A stretch of DNA of 64,000 nucleotides from Emcibacter sp. (GTDB taxonomy: Bacteria; Pseudomonadota; Alphaproteobacteria; Sphingomonadales; Emcibacteraceae), in the NCBI RefSeq assembly GCF_963675455.1, contig NZ_OY776217.1, forward strand, positions 1,350,001 through 1,414,000, read 5' to 3'. The notes under the pieces are model-generated. The model was given only the letters and a program-made list of their open reading frames with translations. It was not told the DNA's origin and did no database searches. Of this stretch, positions 36,655 to 45,283 are shown one piece after another (positions within the stretch are counted from its first letter, which is position 1; every line of letters begins with the position of its first letter). The position numbers and the translations under genes are program-made.

Positions 36655-38223
36655 TTATCCAACGTTGCGGTCAGAATCCCCCCAGAATTTCTGGCGAATG
36701 GTCTTTTTGTCCATTTTATTGTTGGCGGTTTTCGGCAGCTCGGACCAGAACTCCACTTTTTTGGGGGCCTTCACTCCACCGAGACGAGTTTTGCAGTGGG
36801 CAATGACGTCTTCCTCGGAGATGCTGGCGCCTTCCGCCAGAACACAGATGGCGGTGACCGCCTCGCCCCATTTTTCATGGGGAATGCCGATGACGCCACA
36901 TTCCAGAATTTGCGGAAGCTCCATGACGCAGGCTTCCACTTCGGCGGAATAGACATTGAAGCCGCCGGTGACAATCATGTCTTTCTTGCGGTCGACAATA
37001 AAGAAATATCCTTCCTCGTCCCGATAGGCTACATCGCCGGTATGGTGCCAGCCGAAGGCTCTGACTTCTTTGGTTTCTTCCGGTTTTTCAAAATAGCTGT
37101 GGCTGACCAGTGGCCCGCGGGACACGATTTCCCCACGCTCGCCAGGCGGCAGAAGGTTGCCGTCATCATCCATAATGCCGACCCGGACATGGGGCGTGGC
37201 GCGTCCGCAACTAGCCAGCCGTTCCGGATGGTCGCCGGCCGCTGCTTTCGCTACAGTAGCCGGATCGAGCCATGTGGTGATCATGGGAGATTCCACCTGG
37301 CCATAACACTGGCACATACAGGGGCCGAAAATTTCCACGGCTTGACGCAGTTTTTCCGGGGCCACAGGAGATCCCACCAGCAGGAAAATCTTTAGTGAGC
37401 TGAGGTCGTATTTTTTCAGATCCGGGTGATCCATAAGGATGTAAAGTGCGGTCGGCGGCAGATAAATATGGGTGACCTTGTATTTTTCGATGGCTTCAAG
37501 CACCTTGCCCGCATCAAAGCCCGGCAGGATCACCTGGGTGGCGCCGATGGAAAGGGTGGCGACGGTGACCGGACCGGCAGCATGGGTCAGCGGGGCGGTC
37601 ACCAGGCAGACGGGTTCGACGTCGGGGGCATCCCAACAGCCGGCGGCGGTGGACAACATGGTGCCCCAGCCCAGGTTCGTCACATTGACGCCCTTGGACG
37701 GACCGGTGGTGCCGCCGGTGGCAAAAATGCCCACAATCTCATCAAGCTTGCCGAAGGCGTCACACTCTTCCTGCCAGTTGCTTTTTTCACCGCGTTTGAG
37801 GAAGTCTTCCAGGGACGGGTGATCCCCGTTGGGCTTGTCCAGGCAGACAGCAGTGGTGAAGCTGGGCACTTCGGCCAGAAGCTGTTCTACTTCCCGGGTC
37901 ATGCTGGAATGATAGAAAATGCGCTCACATTTTACATAGTTCAGATACTGGATGTTGGAATCGATGGAATTTCGCGCATTGACCGGAATCCATTTTGCCC
38001 CAAAACGCCACAATCCCAGAAGAGCAACAAGCACGCCCCAATGGTTGGGGGCATACAGCGCTACAGTGGACTGATGGGCCGCGCCGTCGGCATCCATGGC
38101 TTTGGCAAACCGGTAGGTTTCTTCCTGAAGCTCCTTGAAGGTAAGGCGTTTGTCGCCCTCTATCAGGGCCAGGCGGTCTCCTGCCAGATCGGCACCTTTG
38201 TCAAAAAAGTCAATTGATCGCAT
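36655..38223 (-). CDS. AMP-forming acyl/aryl-CoA synthetase
   Basis: 522 residues of the ANL superfamily. FATGGTTGPSKGV is the phosphate-binding loop, YGQVESP the adenine-site segment, GWHHTGDVAYRDEEGYFFIVDRKKDMI the hinge, and the C-terminal Lys in PKTANNKMDKK the catalytic lysine. It activates a fatty or aromatic acid to its CoA thioester. In this neighbourhood a hydroxycinnamic or benzoic acid is likely, but chain-length preference cannot be read. It lies between the cupin gene and an MFS gene on the same strand. Confidence 0.9.
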   Translation of the reverse strand: MRSIDFFDKGADLAGDRLALIEGDKRLTFKELQEETYRFAKAMDADGAAHQSTVALYAPNHWGVLVALLGLWRFGAKWIPVNARNSIDSNIQYLNYVKCERIFYHSSMTREVEQLLAEVPSFTTAVCLDKPNGDHPSLEDFLKRGEKSNWQEECDAFGKLDEIVGIFATGGTTGPSKGVNVTNLGWGTMLSTAAGCWDAPDVEPVCLVTAPLTHAAGPVTVATLSIGATQVILPGFDAGKVLEAIEKYKVTHIYLPPTALYILMDHPDLKKYDLSSLKIFLLVGSPVAPEKLRQAVEIFGPCMCQCYGQVESPMITTWLDPATVAKAAAGDHPERLASCGRATPHVRVGIMDDDGNLLPPGERGEIVSRGPLVSHSYFEKPEETKEVRAFGWHHTGDVAYRDEEGYFFIVDRKKDMIVTGGFNVYSAEVEACVMELPQILECGVIGIPHEKWGEAVTAICVLAEGASISEEDVIAHCKTRLGGVKAPKKVEFWSELPKTANNKMDKKTIRQKFWGDSDRNVG

Positions 38224-38251
38224 GGTCTCTCACTCTTGTTTTATTGAAATA

Positions 38252-39517
38252 TCATGGTGTTTTGGTTTTCGGGTTCCCGGCTTTTGCCTCCTGGGGATGG
38301 CTGATAAGCTCTGGACGCCGGTGTAAGGTCAAACTCAATATCACTGTCATGGTGCAGGCAATGGACGCTGCAATGCCCACGCCGATGCCCAGTGAGCTGG
38401 GAGTGCCGTCAAATGTATAGGCGGAGGTGACGGATCCCAGACTCCCGAAAAAGCTTTGAACACTTCCCAGAAAGGCGGCAGCCAATCCACCGACAGCGCC
38501 GAAAGCGTGCAGGGTCAATCCGCCCGCGGCCGGTACAATCATACCGAATCCGAACATAAACATCCATTGGCCCAGCAATATGGACCACAAGGGCCCGGTC
38601 GTCAGGATTGTCATGAAGATCAGAAGCCCGCCGCCGAGGGCGGTAAAGGTTCCCCCCATCTGCATCACGAAAGACAGGGAAATAAATTTAAGCAGGCGAT
38701 TGCAGAGCAGAGAGCCGCAAAACTGCATCAGAGCCCCGATCGTGAAGAAAAGGGCGAAATATTTTACCGGAACCTCGTAATAGCCGGTCAGAATCAGGGA
38801 AGAGGAGGAGATCCAGGCCATTAGTCCGATGTACATCCCGGCCTGAATGGCAAAACAGGGGCCGCTGATGGGGTGGCGGATCATTTCCATGGCGGTCCTG
38901 AAGATGGCGCCAAAAGAGGATCTTTTCCGTTTTTCGACGGGCAGGCTTTCTTCAAGGCAGAAAAGAGCAAAAAAGAAGGAGAACAGGCTGACCAGCCCGG
39001 GAATCCAGAAAATACTACGCCAGCCGGCGACAAAAAGCAGGACCGTTCCGAGGGCTGGCGCCAGCATGGGGGAAAGGAAAAAGACGGTGGTCATAGCGGC
39101 CATTTTGCGGGCGAGAAGGGTACCGGTAAAATAATCGCGTATCATGGCCCGGGTCACGGTTACCGTCGCGGCAGCGCTGAGGCCAAGGGCAAGACGCCAG
39201 AAAATAAGTTCATTCCCGCTTTCGGCAAAGGAGCAAAAGAAAGTGGAGCAGACGTAGCCGCCGGTACCTATCAGGATTATCGGCCGGCGACCGATCCAGT
39301 CGGAAAGCCAGCCCCAGCCGATCTGGCCTGCGGCAAAACCAGCCATAAAAAAGCCAACCGTCAGCTGTGCCTCTGAGGCAGGGATGCCCAGATCCTGCAT
39401 CATTTCCGGCATGGCCGGGATCAGGGCGTCAACAGCGAGGGCAGCTTGTGCCATAAGTGCACCCAGCAAGATGATGAAACTGCTGCCCTGGGGGTCAAAT
39501 AATCGAGAAGACGACAT
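38252..39517 (-). CDS. MFS transporter, Bcr/CflA type
   Basis: 421 residues with twelve probable transmembrane helices. GWLSDWIGRRPIIL between helices 2 and 3 is the MFS motif A, and the opening LIPAMPEMMQDLG is typical of the Bcr/CflA drug-efflux group. It may export toxic aromatics or take up substrate. First gene of the minus-strand run (MFS, acyl-CoA synthetase, cupin), divergent from an AraC gene. Confidence 0.88.
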   Translation of the reverse strand: MSSSRLFDPQGSSFIILLGALMAQAALAVDALIPAMPEMMQDLGIPASEAQLTVGFFMAGFAAGQIGWGWLSDWIGRRPIILIGTGGYVCSTFFCSFAESGNELIFWRLALGLSAAATVTVTRAMIRDYFTGTLLARKMAAMTTVFFLSPMLAPALGTVLLFVAGWRSIFWIPGLVSLFSFFFALFCLEESLPVEKRKRSSFGAIFRTAMEMIRHPISGPCFAIQAGMYIGLMAWISSSSLILTGYYEVPVKYFALFFTIGALMQFCGSLLCNRLLKFISLSFVMQMGGTFTALGGGLLIFMTILTTGPLWSILLGQWMFMFGFGMIVPAAGGLTLHAFGAVGGLAAAFLGSVQSFFGSLGSVTSAYTFDGTPSSLGIGVGIAASIACTMTVILSLTLHRRPELISHPQEAKAGNPKTKTP

Positions 39518-39929
39518 TCCTGTTTCCCTGTCTGTTCATGATCCCCCGGATGACGAGCGACGGCCTGTTCCGGTGAAGTTCCCTGTTGTTCGTTTTGAAC
39601 TTTTATGCTCCCGGGTGACGTGAAATGCGCTACCGTAGGCGAAGGAAAAGTTGCCGCAACGGAAGTATGACCCGAGAATCTCATTGATCAGTTCCACAGT
39701 AACACTTGACAGCCCATAGGGAAGTTCAGGTATAGTTAGTTATGCTTATTATACGTCATACGTCATACGTCATACTATAAATAAAAATGGCCTGTTACAA
39801 CATATTACACAACATCAGGCCAGATTAAACACCGCGCTATTCACTGTCGTCATTTGAACACGAGAGAAGAATTACAAGCAACGACCTGAAGCCGGTATAG
39901 GGAGTTAACAGTCTTGGGAGAGATTTGTG
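39518..39929. other. Gene-free divergent regulatory stretch, MFS / AraC
   Basis: About 410 bases without a gene. AT-rich middle with the tandem repeat ACGTCAT (three copies, 39753-39773), preceded by GTTAGTTATGCTTATTATA (39735-39753), which resembles the GTTAGT..GCATAC motif found elsewhere in the catabolic region. Probable control region for both genes. Confidence 0.6.
39753..39773. repeat. Tandem 7-base repeat ACGTCAT x3
   Basis: Three perfect head-to-tail copies followed by ACTATAAATA. Possibly iterons for a regulator or a slippage-prone tract that tunes promoter spacing. Confidence 0.7.
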
Positions 39930-40913
39930 ATGCATCACTATTCCACAGATTCAGTCACGGCCTTTAATAAGCTGCTGTACTGGAACGACGCAGTATGCTC
40001 AACCTTTACGGAACTTGAGGCCGTCGCCTATCAGCCGAAGGAATTCAGGGCGTCCATGGATACGATTTTATTGGGTGACCTTCCGCTGGCCAATCCCCGC
40101 TCGGCACCGGCCCAGGTGAGCCGCACTCCAAAGCATGTCTCCAAGGCAAGGGACCATCTTTTTTTCCTGCATCTGCAGCTTGAGGGTAAGGTGGAAAGCC
40201 AACAGCATGGACATATAGCGGAGCTTGAGGAAGGGGATATGGTCCTGTGCGACAGTGCCTCACCCTACACCTTCGGTTTTGCGAGACAAAGCAGCACACT
40301 TGTCCTCGGAATTCCGGCAAAAACGCTTAAGCTGCATTTGCCGGCCCCGGAACTGTCCGCAGGTCTTAAGCTGTCCGGAAGCCGGGGGGCCGGGAATATC
40401 CTGCAGGCGATGCTGCGCAGTATCTGGAACCAGGCGCAGGAGGAGTTCACTCCCGAGGTCGGGCAGCGGCTGGCACAGAATCTTCTTGACGTTCTGGCAA
40501 CTGCCTGCAGCGCTGAACATGGGATCATTGCCGATGAGTCCGCAGTTGCTGGCTCACGGCGCATTCAGATCAAGCGATATATTGAGGCCAATCTGCGTGA
40601 TCCGGAGCTGTCTGTTGGCAAGGTGGCGGCAGCATTCAATATTTCCACCCGCTATCTGCATGTACTTTTTTCAAAAAGCGACGAGACAGTCTCAAATTAC
40701 ATTCAGCGTCGCCGTATAGAAGAATGTGCCCGTCAGATGTCCGGTGTGATCTGGCGCGGACATACCATTACGGAAATTGCCTTTGGCTGGGGGTTCAACA
40801 ATTCAACCCATTTCGCTCGTGTATTCCGTAACCACTATGGCATGAGTCCGCGGGATTACCGCAATATTGCCGTGAACGGAAACGACCGGGAGCAAAAGAC
40901 GCTGGCGACATGA
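39930..40913 (+). CDS. AraC-family transcriptional regulator
   Basis: 327 residues. The C-terminal 100 residues carry two helix-turn-helix units (VGKVAAAFNISTRYLHVLF and ITEIAFGWGFNNSTHFARVFRNHYGMSPRDYR). The N-terminal part is a cupin-like ligand domain of the FeaR/AraC_binding_2 type. ATG at 39930 is preferred over the GTG just before it. Divergent from the MFS-synthetase-cupin run, which it probably controls in response to an aromatic effector. Confidence 0.9.
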   Translation: MHHYSTDSVTAFNKLLYWNDAVCSTFTELEAVAYQPKEFRASMDTILLGDLPLANPRSAPAQVSRTPKHVSKARDHLFFLHLQLEGKVESQQHGHIAELEEGDMVLCDSASPYTFGFARQSSTLVLGIPAKTLKLHLPAPELSAGLKLSGSRGAGNILQAMLRSIWNQAQEEFTPEVGQRLAQNLLDVLATACSAEHGIIADESAVAGSRRIQIKRYIEANLRDPELSVGKVAAAFNISTRYLHVLFSKSDETVSNYIQRRRIEECARQMSGVIWRGHTITEIAFGWGFNNSTHFARVFRNHYGMSPRDYRNIAVNGNDREQKTLAT

Positions 40914-41018
40914 GTATGGTTGACACGTTAACTGTTGTAATTTATCAACGACTGAGTGTGCTGCAAGCCGAAGAAGGTACGGGAATAGCCGGTTTGTGCT
41001 GAGGGATTGATTGAAAGT

Positions 41019-41504
41019 ATGAATAAAATGAAAAACAGCAAAGGCAAGGCAGAAGCGAATTTGTCATCGGGCAAACCGGTGAGTTTGAAAGGCCTTGACG
41101 ATTTGCTCGGTTACCAGCTAAAGCGGGCCCAGATCGTTTTGCAGCGGGATTTTCTTGAAACTCTTGCGCCCATCGGGCTTACTCAGCGGCAGGGCGCCAC
41201 GCTCTGGCTGATCAAGGAGAACCCGGCAATTTCCCAGTCAGAACTCGCCACTGTGCTGTTGATGGACAGGGCAACCATGCTGGTGATTATTGATAAACTG
41301 AGCACTCGCGGGCTGGTTAAACGCAAGAGATCCAAGGTCGACCGCCGTCGTCATGAGCTGTGCCTGACCGAGGAAGGGGAGGCTCTTCTGGCCCAGGCAA
41401 AAGAGCTTATCAAGGGCCATGAAGAAAGGTTCAAGAAGCTTTTCTCCGGGGAAGAACTGGCATCCTTTTTCAAATTCCTTGAGGTTATCGCCAGCCGCTC
41501 CTGA
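41019..41504 (+). CDS. MarR-family transcriptional regulator
   Basis: 161 residues. Winged HTH: ISQSELATVLLMDRATMLVIIDKLSTRGLVKRKRSKVDRRRHELCLTEEG (the last part is the beta wing) with dimerisation helices at each end. ATG at 41019 has GAGGGA upstream; TTG at 41007 would overlap that ribosome-binding site. MarR proteins in aromatic operons usually repress and release on binding the substrate or its CoA ester. The paired operator-like repeats upstream of the next gene are candidate targets. Confidence 0.9.
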   Translation: MNKMKNSKGKAEANLSSGKPVSLKGLDDLLGYQLKRAQIVLQRDFLETLAPIGLTQRQGATLWLIKENPAISQSELATVLLMDRATMLVIIDKLSTRGLVKRKRSKVDRRRHELCLTEEGEALLAQAKELIKGHEERFKKLFSGEELASFFKFLEVIASRS

Positions 41505-41540
41505 CGCTGGTCGCCATTCAGATAGCTGACTTTATTTCGA

Positions 41541-41570
41541 ACCTGGAGGTTTTGCCTCCGGGTTTATTAT
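41541..41570 (+). terminator. Terminator after marR-type gene
   Basis: ACCTGGAGG / CCTCCGGGT stem with TTTTG loop and downstream T-rich DNA. Confidence 0.75.
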
Positions 41571-41670
41571 TGTCTTTTTTTTCCTTGTCTTCCTCCCTCC
41601 CACGATGGACGGAACGCCGCTGTTTTTAGCCTATATCCGATAATCATTACAGGTTGCGGATCGTAAAATA

Positions 41671-41715
41671 ATAATATGGCACACAAACAAAAAATAATAT
41701 GCACCACAAACAAAA
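41671..41715. repeat. Two 22-base direct repeats upstream of the CmcJ-type gene
   Basis: ATAATATGGCACACAAACAA at 41671 and ATAATATGCACCACAAACAA at 41694 lie 23 bases apart; the second also forms an inverted pair CCACA...TGTGG ending at 41720. Two helical turns apart on the same face: a typical operator arrangement, perhaps for the MarR protein encoded just upstream. Confidence 0.6.
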
Positions 41716-41838
41716 TGTGGCATGCTTCGGATAACAAAAACGACGGTGCCAGTGCAGGGAAGGGAGCCTCGTCACAGGCTGGGACTTCCGCGCACTGTCG
41801 TGACCGAAAATATAGTGGAGCAACAATGGGGCTATGAG

Positions 41839-42651
41839 ATGACTGCAACAGTCCATGCCAATATCAATTATATCGCACCTATGGAGGTACAACCCAAATA
41901 TCACGCCAATGATTATACGAAAGATATCCTGGAAATGGATATACGGTCCATGGAGATTGTCAATGCACGCAGCCTGGAGGATCCCCCCCGGTTCGAACGG
42001 GAAGGCTTTGTCCTGGTTCGGCACGAGAGCGCCGTCGAGAATTTTACAGATTCCGTCACCGTGGCTCAAATTCATCCACAGGAGATAAAAGCCCTGGTCA
42101 AGGAGGTCACAGGTGCCGACGAGGTTCTGGTGACTTCTCCCGGCCTTCTCCGTTTTGGGGAAAAGAGCGGCAAGGCAGGAAGTCTGAATAATTCGCGCCC
42201 GGCCCGGTTTGCCCATGTGGACGTAAGTCCTGCAACGGCAGAGGGGATGGCAAAAATGATTGCGCCGGAAGGCAAAAAAGTGCGGCGTTTCACCCAGGTC
42301 AATGTATGGCGCGCCCTGACACCAGGGCCGCAGGATGTGCCGCTTGCTCTTTGTGATGTGCGTTCGGTCAAATCTGCGGACCTTGTGTCGGCGGAGGCGG
42401 TATTTGACGAACCCGGAAAACCCCGCTGGTCTTTCGAGGGACTGGTCGTCGGGCATAACCCCGGGCATCGCTGGATGTATTACCGGGACATGAACCGGGA
42501 TGAGGTTCTGGTGTTCAATACCTATGACAGTGAGAAGGGCCAGGCCATCCAGGTGCCCCATGTGGCCTTTGACGATCCGTCCTGTCCGGCAGATGCTGTG
42601 CCCAGGGCAAGCATCGAGATGCGGGCAACGGCCTTTTGGTATGATGATTGA
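41839..42651 (+). CDS. CmcJ/NvfI-type oxidoreductase
   Basis: 270 residues. The sequence pattern (INYIAPM at the start, RFAHVDVSP with a His-x-Asp pair, VNVWRALTPGPQDVPLALCDVRSV, and MYYRDMNRDEVLVFNTYDSEKG) matches the CmcJ/NvfI group, related to iron/2-oxoglutarate-type enzymes of cephamycin and meroterpenoid biosynthesis and common in bacteria without assigned role. ATG at 41839 is chosen; a longer frame to 41722 lacks a ribosome-binding site. It precedes the lignostilbene dioxygenase-like gene by 94 bases. It may hydroxylate, demethylate or rearrange an aromatic side chain; this is speculative. Confidence 0.82.
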   Translation: MTATVHANINYIAPMEVQPKYHANDYTKDILEMDIRSMEIVNARSLEDPPRFEREGFVLVRHESAVENFTDSVTVAQIHPQEIKALVKEVTGADEVLVTSPGLLRFGEKSGKAGSLNNSRPARFAHVDVSPATAEGMAKMIAPEGKKVRRFTQVNVWRALTPGPQDVPLALCDVRSVKSADLVSAEAVFDEPGKPRWSFEGLVVGHNPGHRWMYYRDMNRDEVLVFNTYDSEKGQAIQVPHVAFDDPSCPADAVPRASIEMRATAFWYDD

Positions 42652-42745
42652 CGGGTAACTGTAACGCGCAAAACTTTCGAATGTCGTTCGGTTGCCTGCC
42701 GGCTGGATGATCAATGACCGATCTGATTATTGTGAGGGAACAACT

Positions 42746-44221
42746 ATGAAAAAATATCCTGAGACGCCGGACTTTGTCGGCCTGAATGCCCCGGTCTGCG
42801 AAGAGTACAGTTTGAAAAACCTGGAGGTGGAAGGTGAAATCCCGGCAGATGTGTGCGGGGCCTTCTTCCGGGCCGTGCCCGATCCGGCATTTCCGCCGAT
42901 GTTTGATGACGATACGGCGCTGTCCGGTGACGGCATGGTTTCACGGCTTTATTTTGGCGCCGACGGCACAGTGGATTTTGACATACGTTATGTCCAGACC
43001 GCCCGGCATACAGCAGAGGTCGAGGCAGGCAAGGCTTTGTTCGGACGCTATCGCAATCCCTTTACCGATGATCCGTCCGTAAAGGGCGTGGACCGGACCG
43101 TGGCCAATACCACGCCGGTCTGGCATGCCGGGCGCCTGCTGATGACCAAGGAAGACGGACGCGCCTACGAGATGAACCCCCATACCCTGGAAACCATCGG
43201 GTCATATGACTTTGACGGGGCGTTGAAATCGGAAACCATGACCGCCCATGTGCGTATTGATCCTGACACAAAGGAAATGTTTTTCTTCGGCTATGAAGCA
43301 GATGGCCTGGCCTCCACCAAGGTCTCCTATTGCATCGCCGACAAGGACGGAAAACTGATCCGTGAACAGTGGTTCGATGTACCCTATTGCTCCATGATGC
43401 ATGACTTTGTGATGACGGAAAACTATGCTCTTTTCCCGGTCTACCCGACCACTTCTGATCTGGAGCGCCTCAAGGCAGGTGGCGATCACTGGGTTCACCA
43501 CATGGATCTGGACAGCTGGGTCGGTATCATGCCGCGTTATGGCGATGTGTCCGAGATGCGCTGGTTCAGGGGCCCCAAGGGAGTGTCGACCTATCACATG
43601 ATGAATGCCTTTGAGGACAGCGAGGGACGGGTGCATATGGACCATAATATGTCCGAATGTAATGCCTTTCCTTTCATCCAGCGCGCCTCGGGCCTGAATG
43701 TTCCGTCGCAGGAACTGGGCGGCGGGTTGATCCGCTGGACCATGGATATGAACGGCGGCGATGAAAAACTGACCCAGGCGACGCTCGGCCCTCCGGGTGA
43801 TATGCCGCGGGTGGCTGATGCGGATCAGGGGCGTCCCTACCAGAGAGGCTGGTACCTGAGTGTCAATCCGGAACTTCAGGGGCCGCCGCTGATGGGCGGT
43901 GTCGTGGGGGCCGAATTTAACCTGTTGCTGCGGATTGAGCCGGGGTCAGGCCGGATTGATTCCTATGCCTTTCCACCGTTGTGGGGGATTGGGGAGCCTG
44001 TCCATGTGCCTGCGTCGCAGGACGGACACGAGGGCTGGCTGATTTCCATTGTCGATCAACAGATCGGCGAAAATGAGTTTGCTCACGCAGCCTGGATCTT
44101 TGACGCGGGCAATGTGACGGTCGGGCCGGTGGCGAAAGTGACCATTCCGCACAGGTTGCGTCCCCAGGTGCACGGCTGGTGGGTGCCCCGAGGGGAACTG
44201 GAGAAATCAAAACGGAAATAA
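42746..44221 (+). CDS. Carotenoid-oxygenase family, probable lignostilbene dioxygenase
   Basis: 491 residues, the size of lignostilbene alpha,beta-dioxygenases, a seven-bladed propeller with Fe(II) held by four His. By counting: His168 (MTAHVRID), His219 (MMHDF), His284 (TYHMMNAFED) and His476 (VHGWW). Tyr102 (FGRYRNPF) and Lys135 (MTKEDG) align with Tyr101 and Lys134, reported in LsdA as contacting the 4-hydroxyl of the stilbene. The enzyme class splits the central double bond of hydroxystilbenes to two aldehydes such as vanillin. The neighbours (NTF2-like lyase candidate, SDR, LigW-like decarboxylase) support that role. A terminator follows. Confidence 0.88.
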   Translation: MKKYPETPDFVGLNAPVCEEYSLKNLEVEGEIPADVCGAFFRAVPDPAFPPMFDDDTALSGDGMVSRLYFGADGTVDFDIRYVQTARHTAEVEAGKALFGRYRNPFTDDPSVKGVDRTVANTTPVWHAGRLLMTKEDGRAYEMNPHTLETIGSYDFDGALKSETMTAHVRIDPDTKEMFFFGYEADGLASTKVSYCIADKDGKLIREQWFDVPYCSMMHDFVMTENYALFPVYPTTSDLERLKAGGDHWVHHMDLDSWVGIMPRYGDVSEMRWFRGPKGVSTYHMMNAFEDSEGRVHMDHNMSECNAFPFIQRASGLNVPSQELGGGLIRWTMDMNGGDEKLTQATLGPPGDMPRVADADQGRPYQRGWYLSVNPELQGPPLMGGVVGAEFNLLLRIEPGSGRIDSYAFPPLWGIGEPVHVPASQDGHEGWLISIVDQQIGENEFAHAAWIFDAGNVTVGPVAKVTIPHRLRPQVHGWWVPRGELEKSKRK

Positions 44222-44225
44222 AATG

Positions 44226-44246
44226 GGGCGGCTTTCGGGCCGCCCT
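44226..44246. terminator. Terminator between convergent genes
   Basis: GGGCGGC / GCCGCCC-type stem with TTTCGG loop followed by TTCTG; lies between the dioxygenase-like and SDR genes. Confidence 0.75.
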
Positions 44247-44270
44247 TCTGCATTCAAAGGGTTTGGGCTG

Positions 44271-45185
44271 TCAGGTCAGGTCTGAAAGACCGGTGATAAT
44301 GCCCGCTTCCGCCGCCTTCATGGTGTCCCTGCGCAGTTTCTCGATATGGAGGCGTCCTTCGGGGACTTCCTCGTTGGGCAGGGCGGCGACACTTTCCTCG
44401 TAAATCTTTTTGAAGTCCTCGGCAAATTCCGGATGGGTCAGGATAAGGCCCCGGTTTTCGGTCATGCCTTTCAGGGTTTTTTCGCCCACTTCAAGCGGGT
44501 CCATGCCGGCGTCGAAGGCGGTGCCGAACTGTTCCAGTTCCGATTTGTCGGCGGGGGCAAAGCCGCTGTCTTTAAAATCATCGGGGCGTTTCAGGGCGCT
44601 GTCCCAGGCGTTGGTGCGGGTCAGGCCCGGACACATCAGGGAGACGCCGATCTTGTGGGGCGCCAGGTTATAGCGCAGGGAGTCGGTGAGGCCGCGAACG
44701 GCGAACTTGCTGGCGGTATAAATGCCGGCCTGGGGACCGGCCAGGAAGGCTGCCATGCTGGCCACATTGACGATATGGCCACCCTCGCCATGTTGCTTGA
44801 GTTTGGGGATGAAGCTGACCAGCCCGTTGACAACGCCGCCGAAATTGACGCCCATGATCCAGTCGTAATCCGCATAACTTGCCTCATCCGTGGGGCCGAA
44901 GACACTGACCCCGGCGTTATTGATCAGCACATGGAGCTTGCCGAAATGATCGGCGACTTCATCAGCTACTTCGCCAAAGCGCGCCCGGTCCTGGACATCA
45001 AGTTTGACAAACAGCGGCTGTTCGCGCCCCTGATCCGCAAACCACCTGGAGGCAGCCTCTTTATGTTCTTCGTTTCTGTAGCTGAGCGCCAGCCGTATAC
45101 CCGCATTGCTCAGGGCCCGCGCCAGACCAAAACCGATGCCGGAAACACCGGCGGTGATGAACGCTGTCTTGTTTTCCCAGGACAT
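44271..45185 (-). CDS. SDR dehydrogenase resembling C-alpha dehydrogenases (LigD/L/N type)
   Basis: 304 residues: TAGVSGIGFG (NAD-binding glycine motif), NNAGVS, catalytic Ser in NVASMAAF, and YTASK. The segment YADYDWIMGVNFGGVVNGLVSFIPKL parallels YDDFDWIIGVNLNGVINGM of LigD, the C-alpha dehydrogenase of beta-aryl ethers. The long tail beyond residue 200 with ILTHPEFAEDF is shared with the two SDRs at 59.4-61.2 kb. It could oxidise the benzylic alcohol of a dimer. Divergent from the first NTF2-like gene. Confidence 0.85.
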   Translation of the reverse strand: MSWENKTAFITAGVSGIGFGLARALSNAGIRLALSYRNEEHKEAASRWFADQGREQPLFVKLDVQDRARFGEVADEVADHFGKLHVLINNAGVSVFGPTDEASYADYDWIMGVNFGGVVNGLVSFIPKLKQHGEGGHIVNVASMAAFLAGPQAGIYTASKFAVRGLTDSLRYNLAPHKIGVSLMCPGLTRTNAWDSALKRPDDFKDSGFAPADKSELEQFGTAFDAGMDPLEVGEKTLKGMTENRGLILTHPEFAEDFKKIYEESVAALPNEEVPEGRLHIEKLRRDTMKAAEAGIITGLSDLT

Positions 45186-45215
45186 AAAATTCTCTCTATA
45201 TTGATGTTGATTTGA

Positions 45216-45242
45216 TTATTAGTTAGTGTAGCATACTAATAA
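45216..45242. promoter_or_regulatory. Inverted repeat with GCATAC motif in SDR / NTF2 divergon
   Basis: TTATTAGT and ACTAATAA arms, perfect over eight bases with an 11-base centre TAGTGTAGCAT. The overlapping string GTTAGTGTAGCATACTAA matches the repeated GTTAGTATTGCATACAA at 62704 and 62740 in the second NTF2-like divergon. Confidence 0.6.
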
Positions 45243-45283
45243 ATATTATCCATAAACACCAAAAAATATAGGGAATAGGGAAA

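Noticed and set aside
36148..37395. A 415-codon plus-strand frame
   Set aside because: It is the antisense of the cupin and acyl-CoA synthetase genes, which carry clear motifs.
39753..39773. CRISPR or plasmid iterons
   Set aside because: Seven-base units with no spacer, no replication gene nearby.
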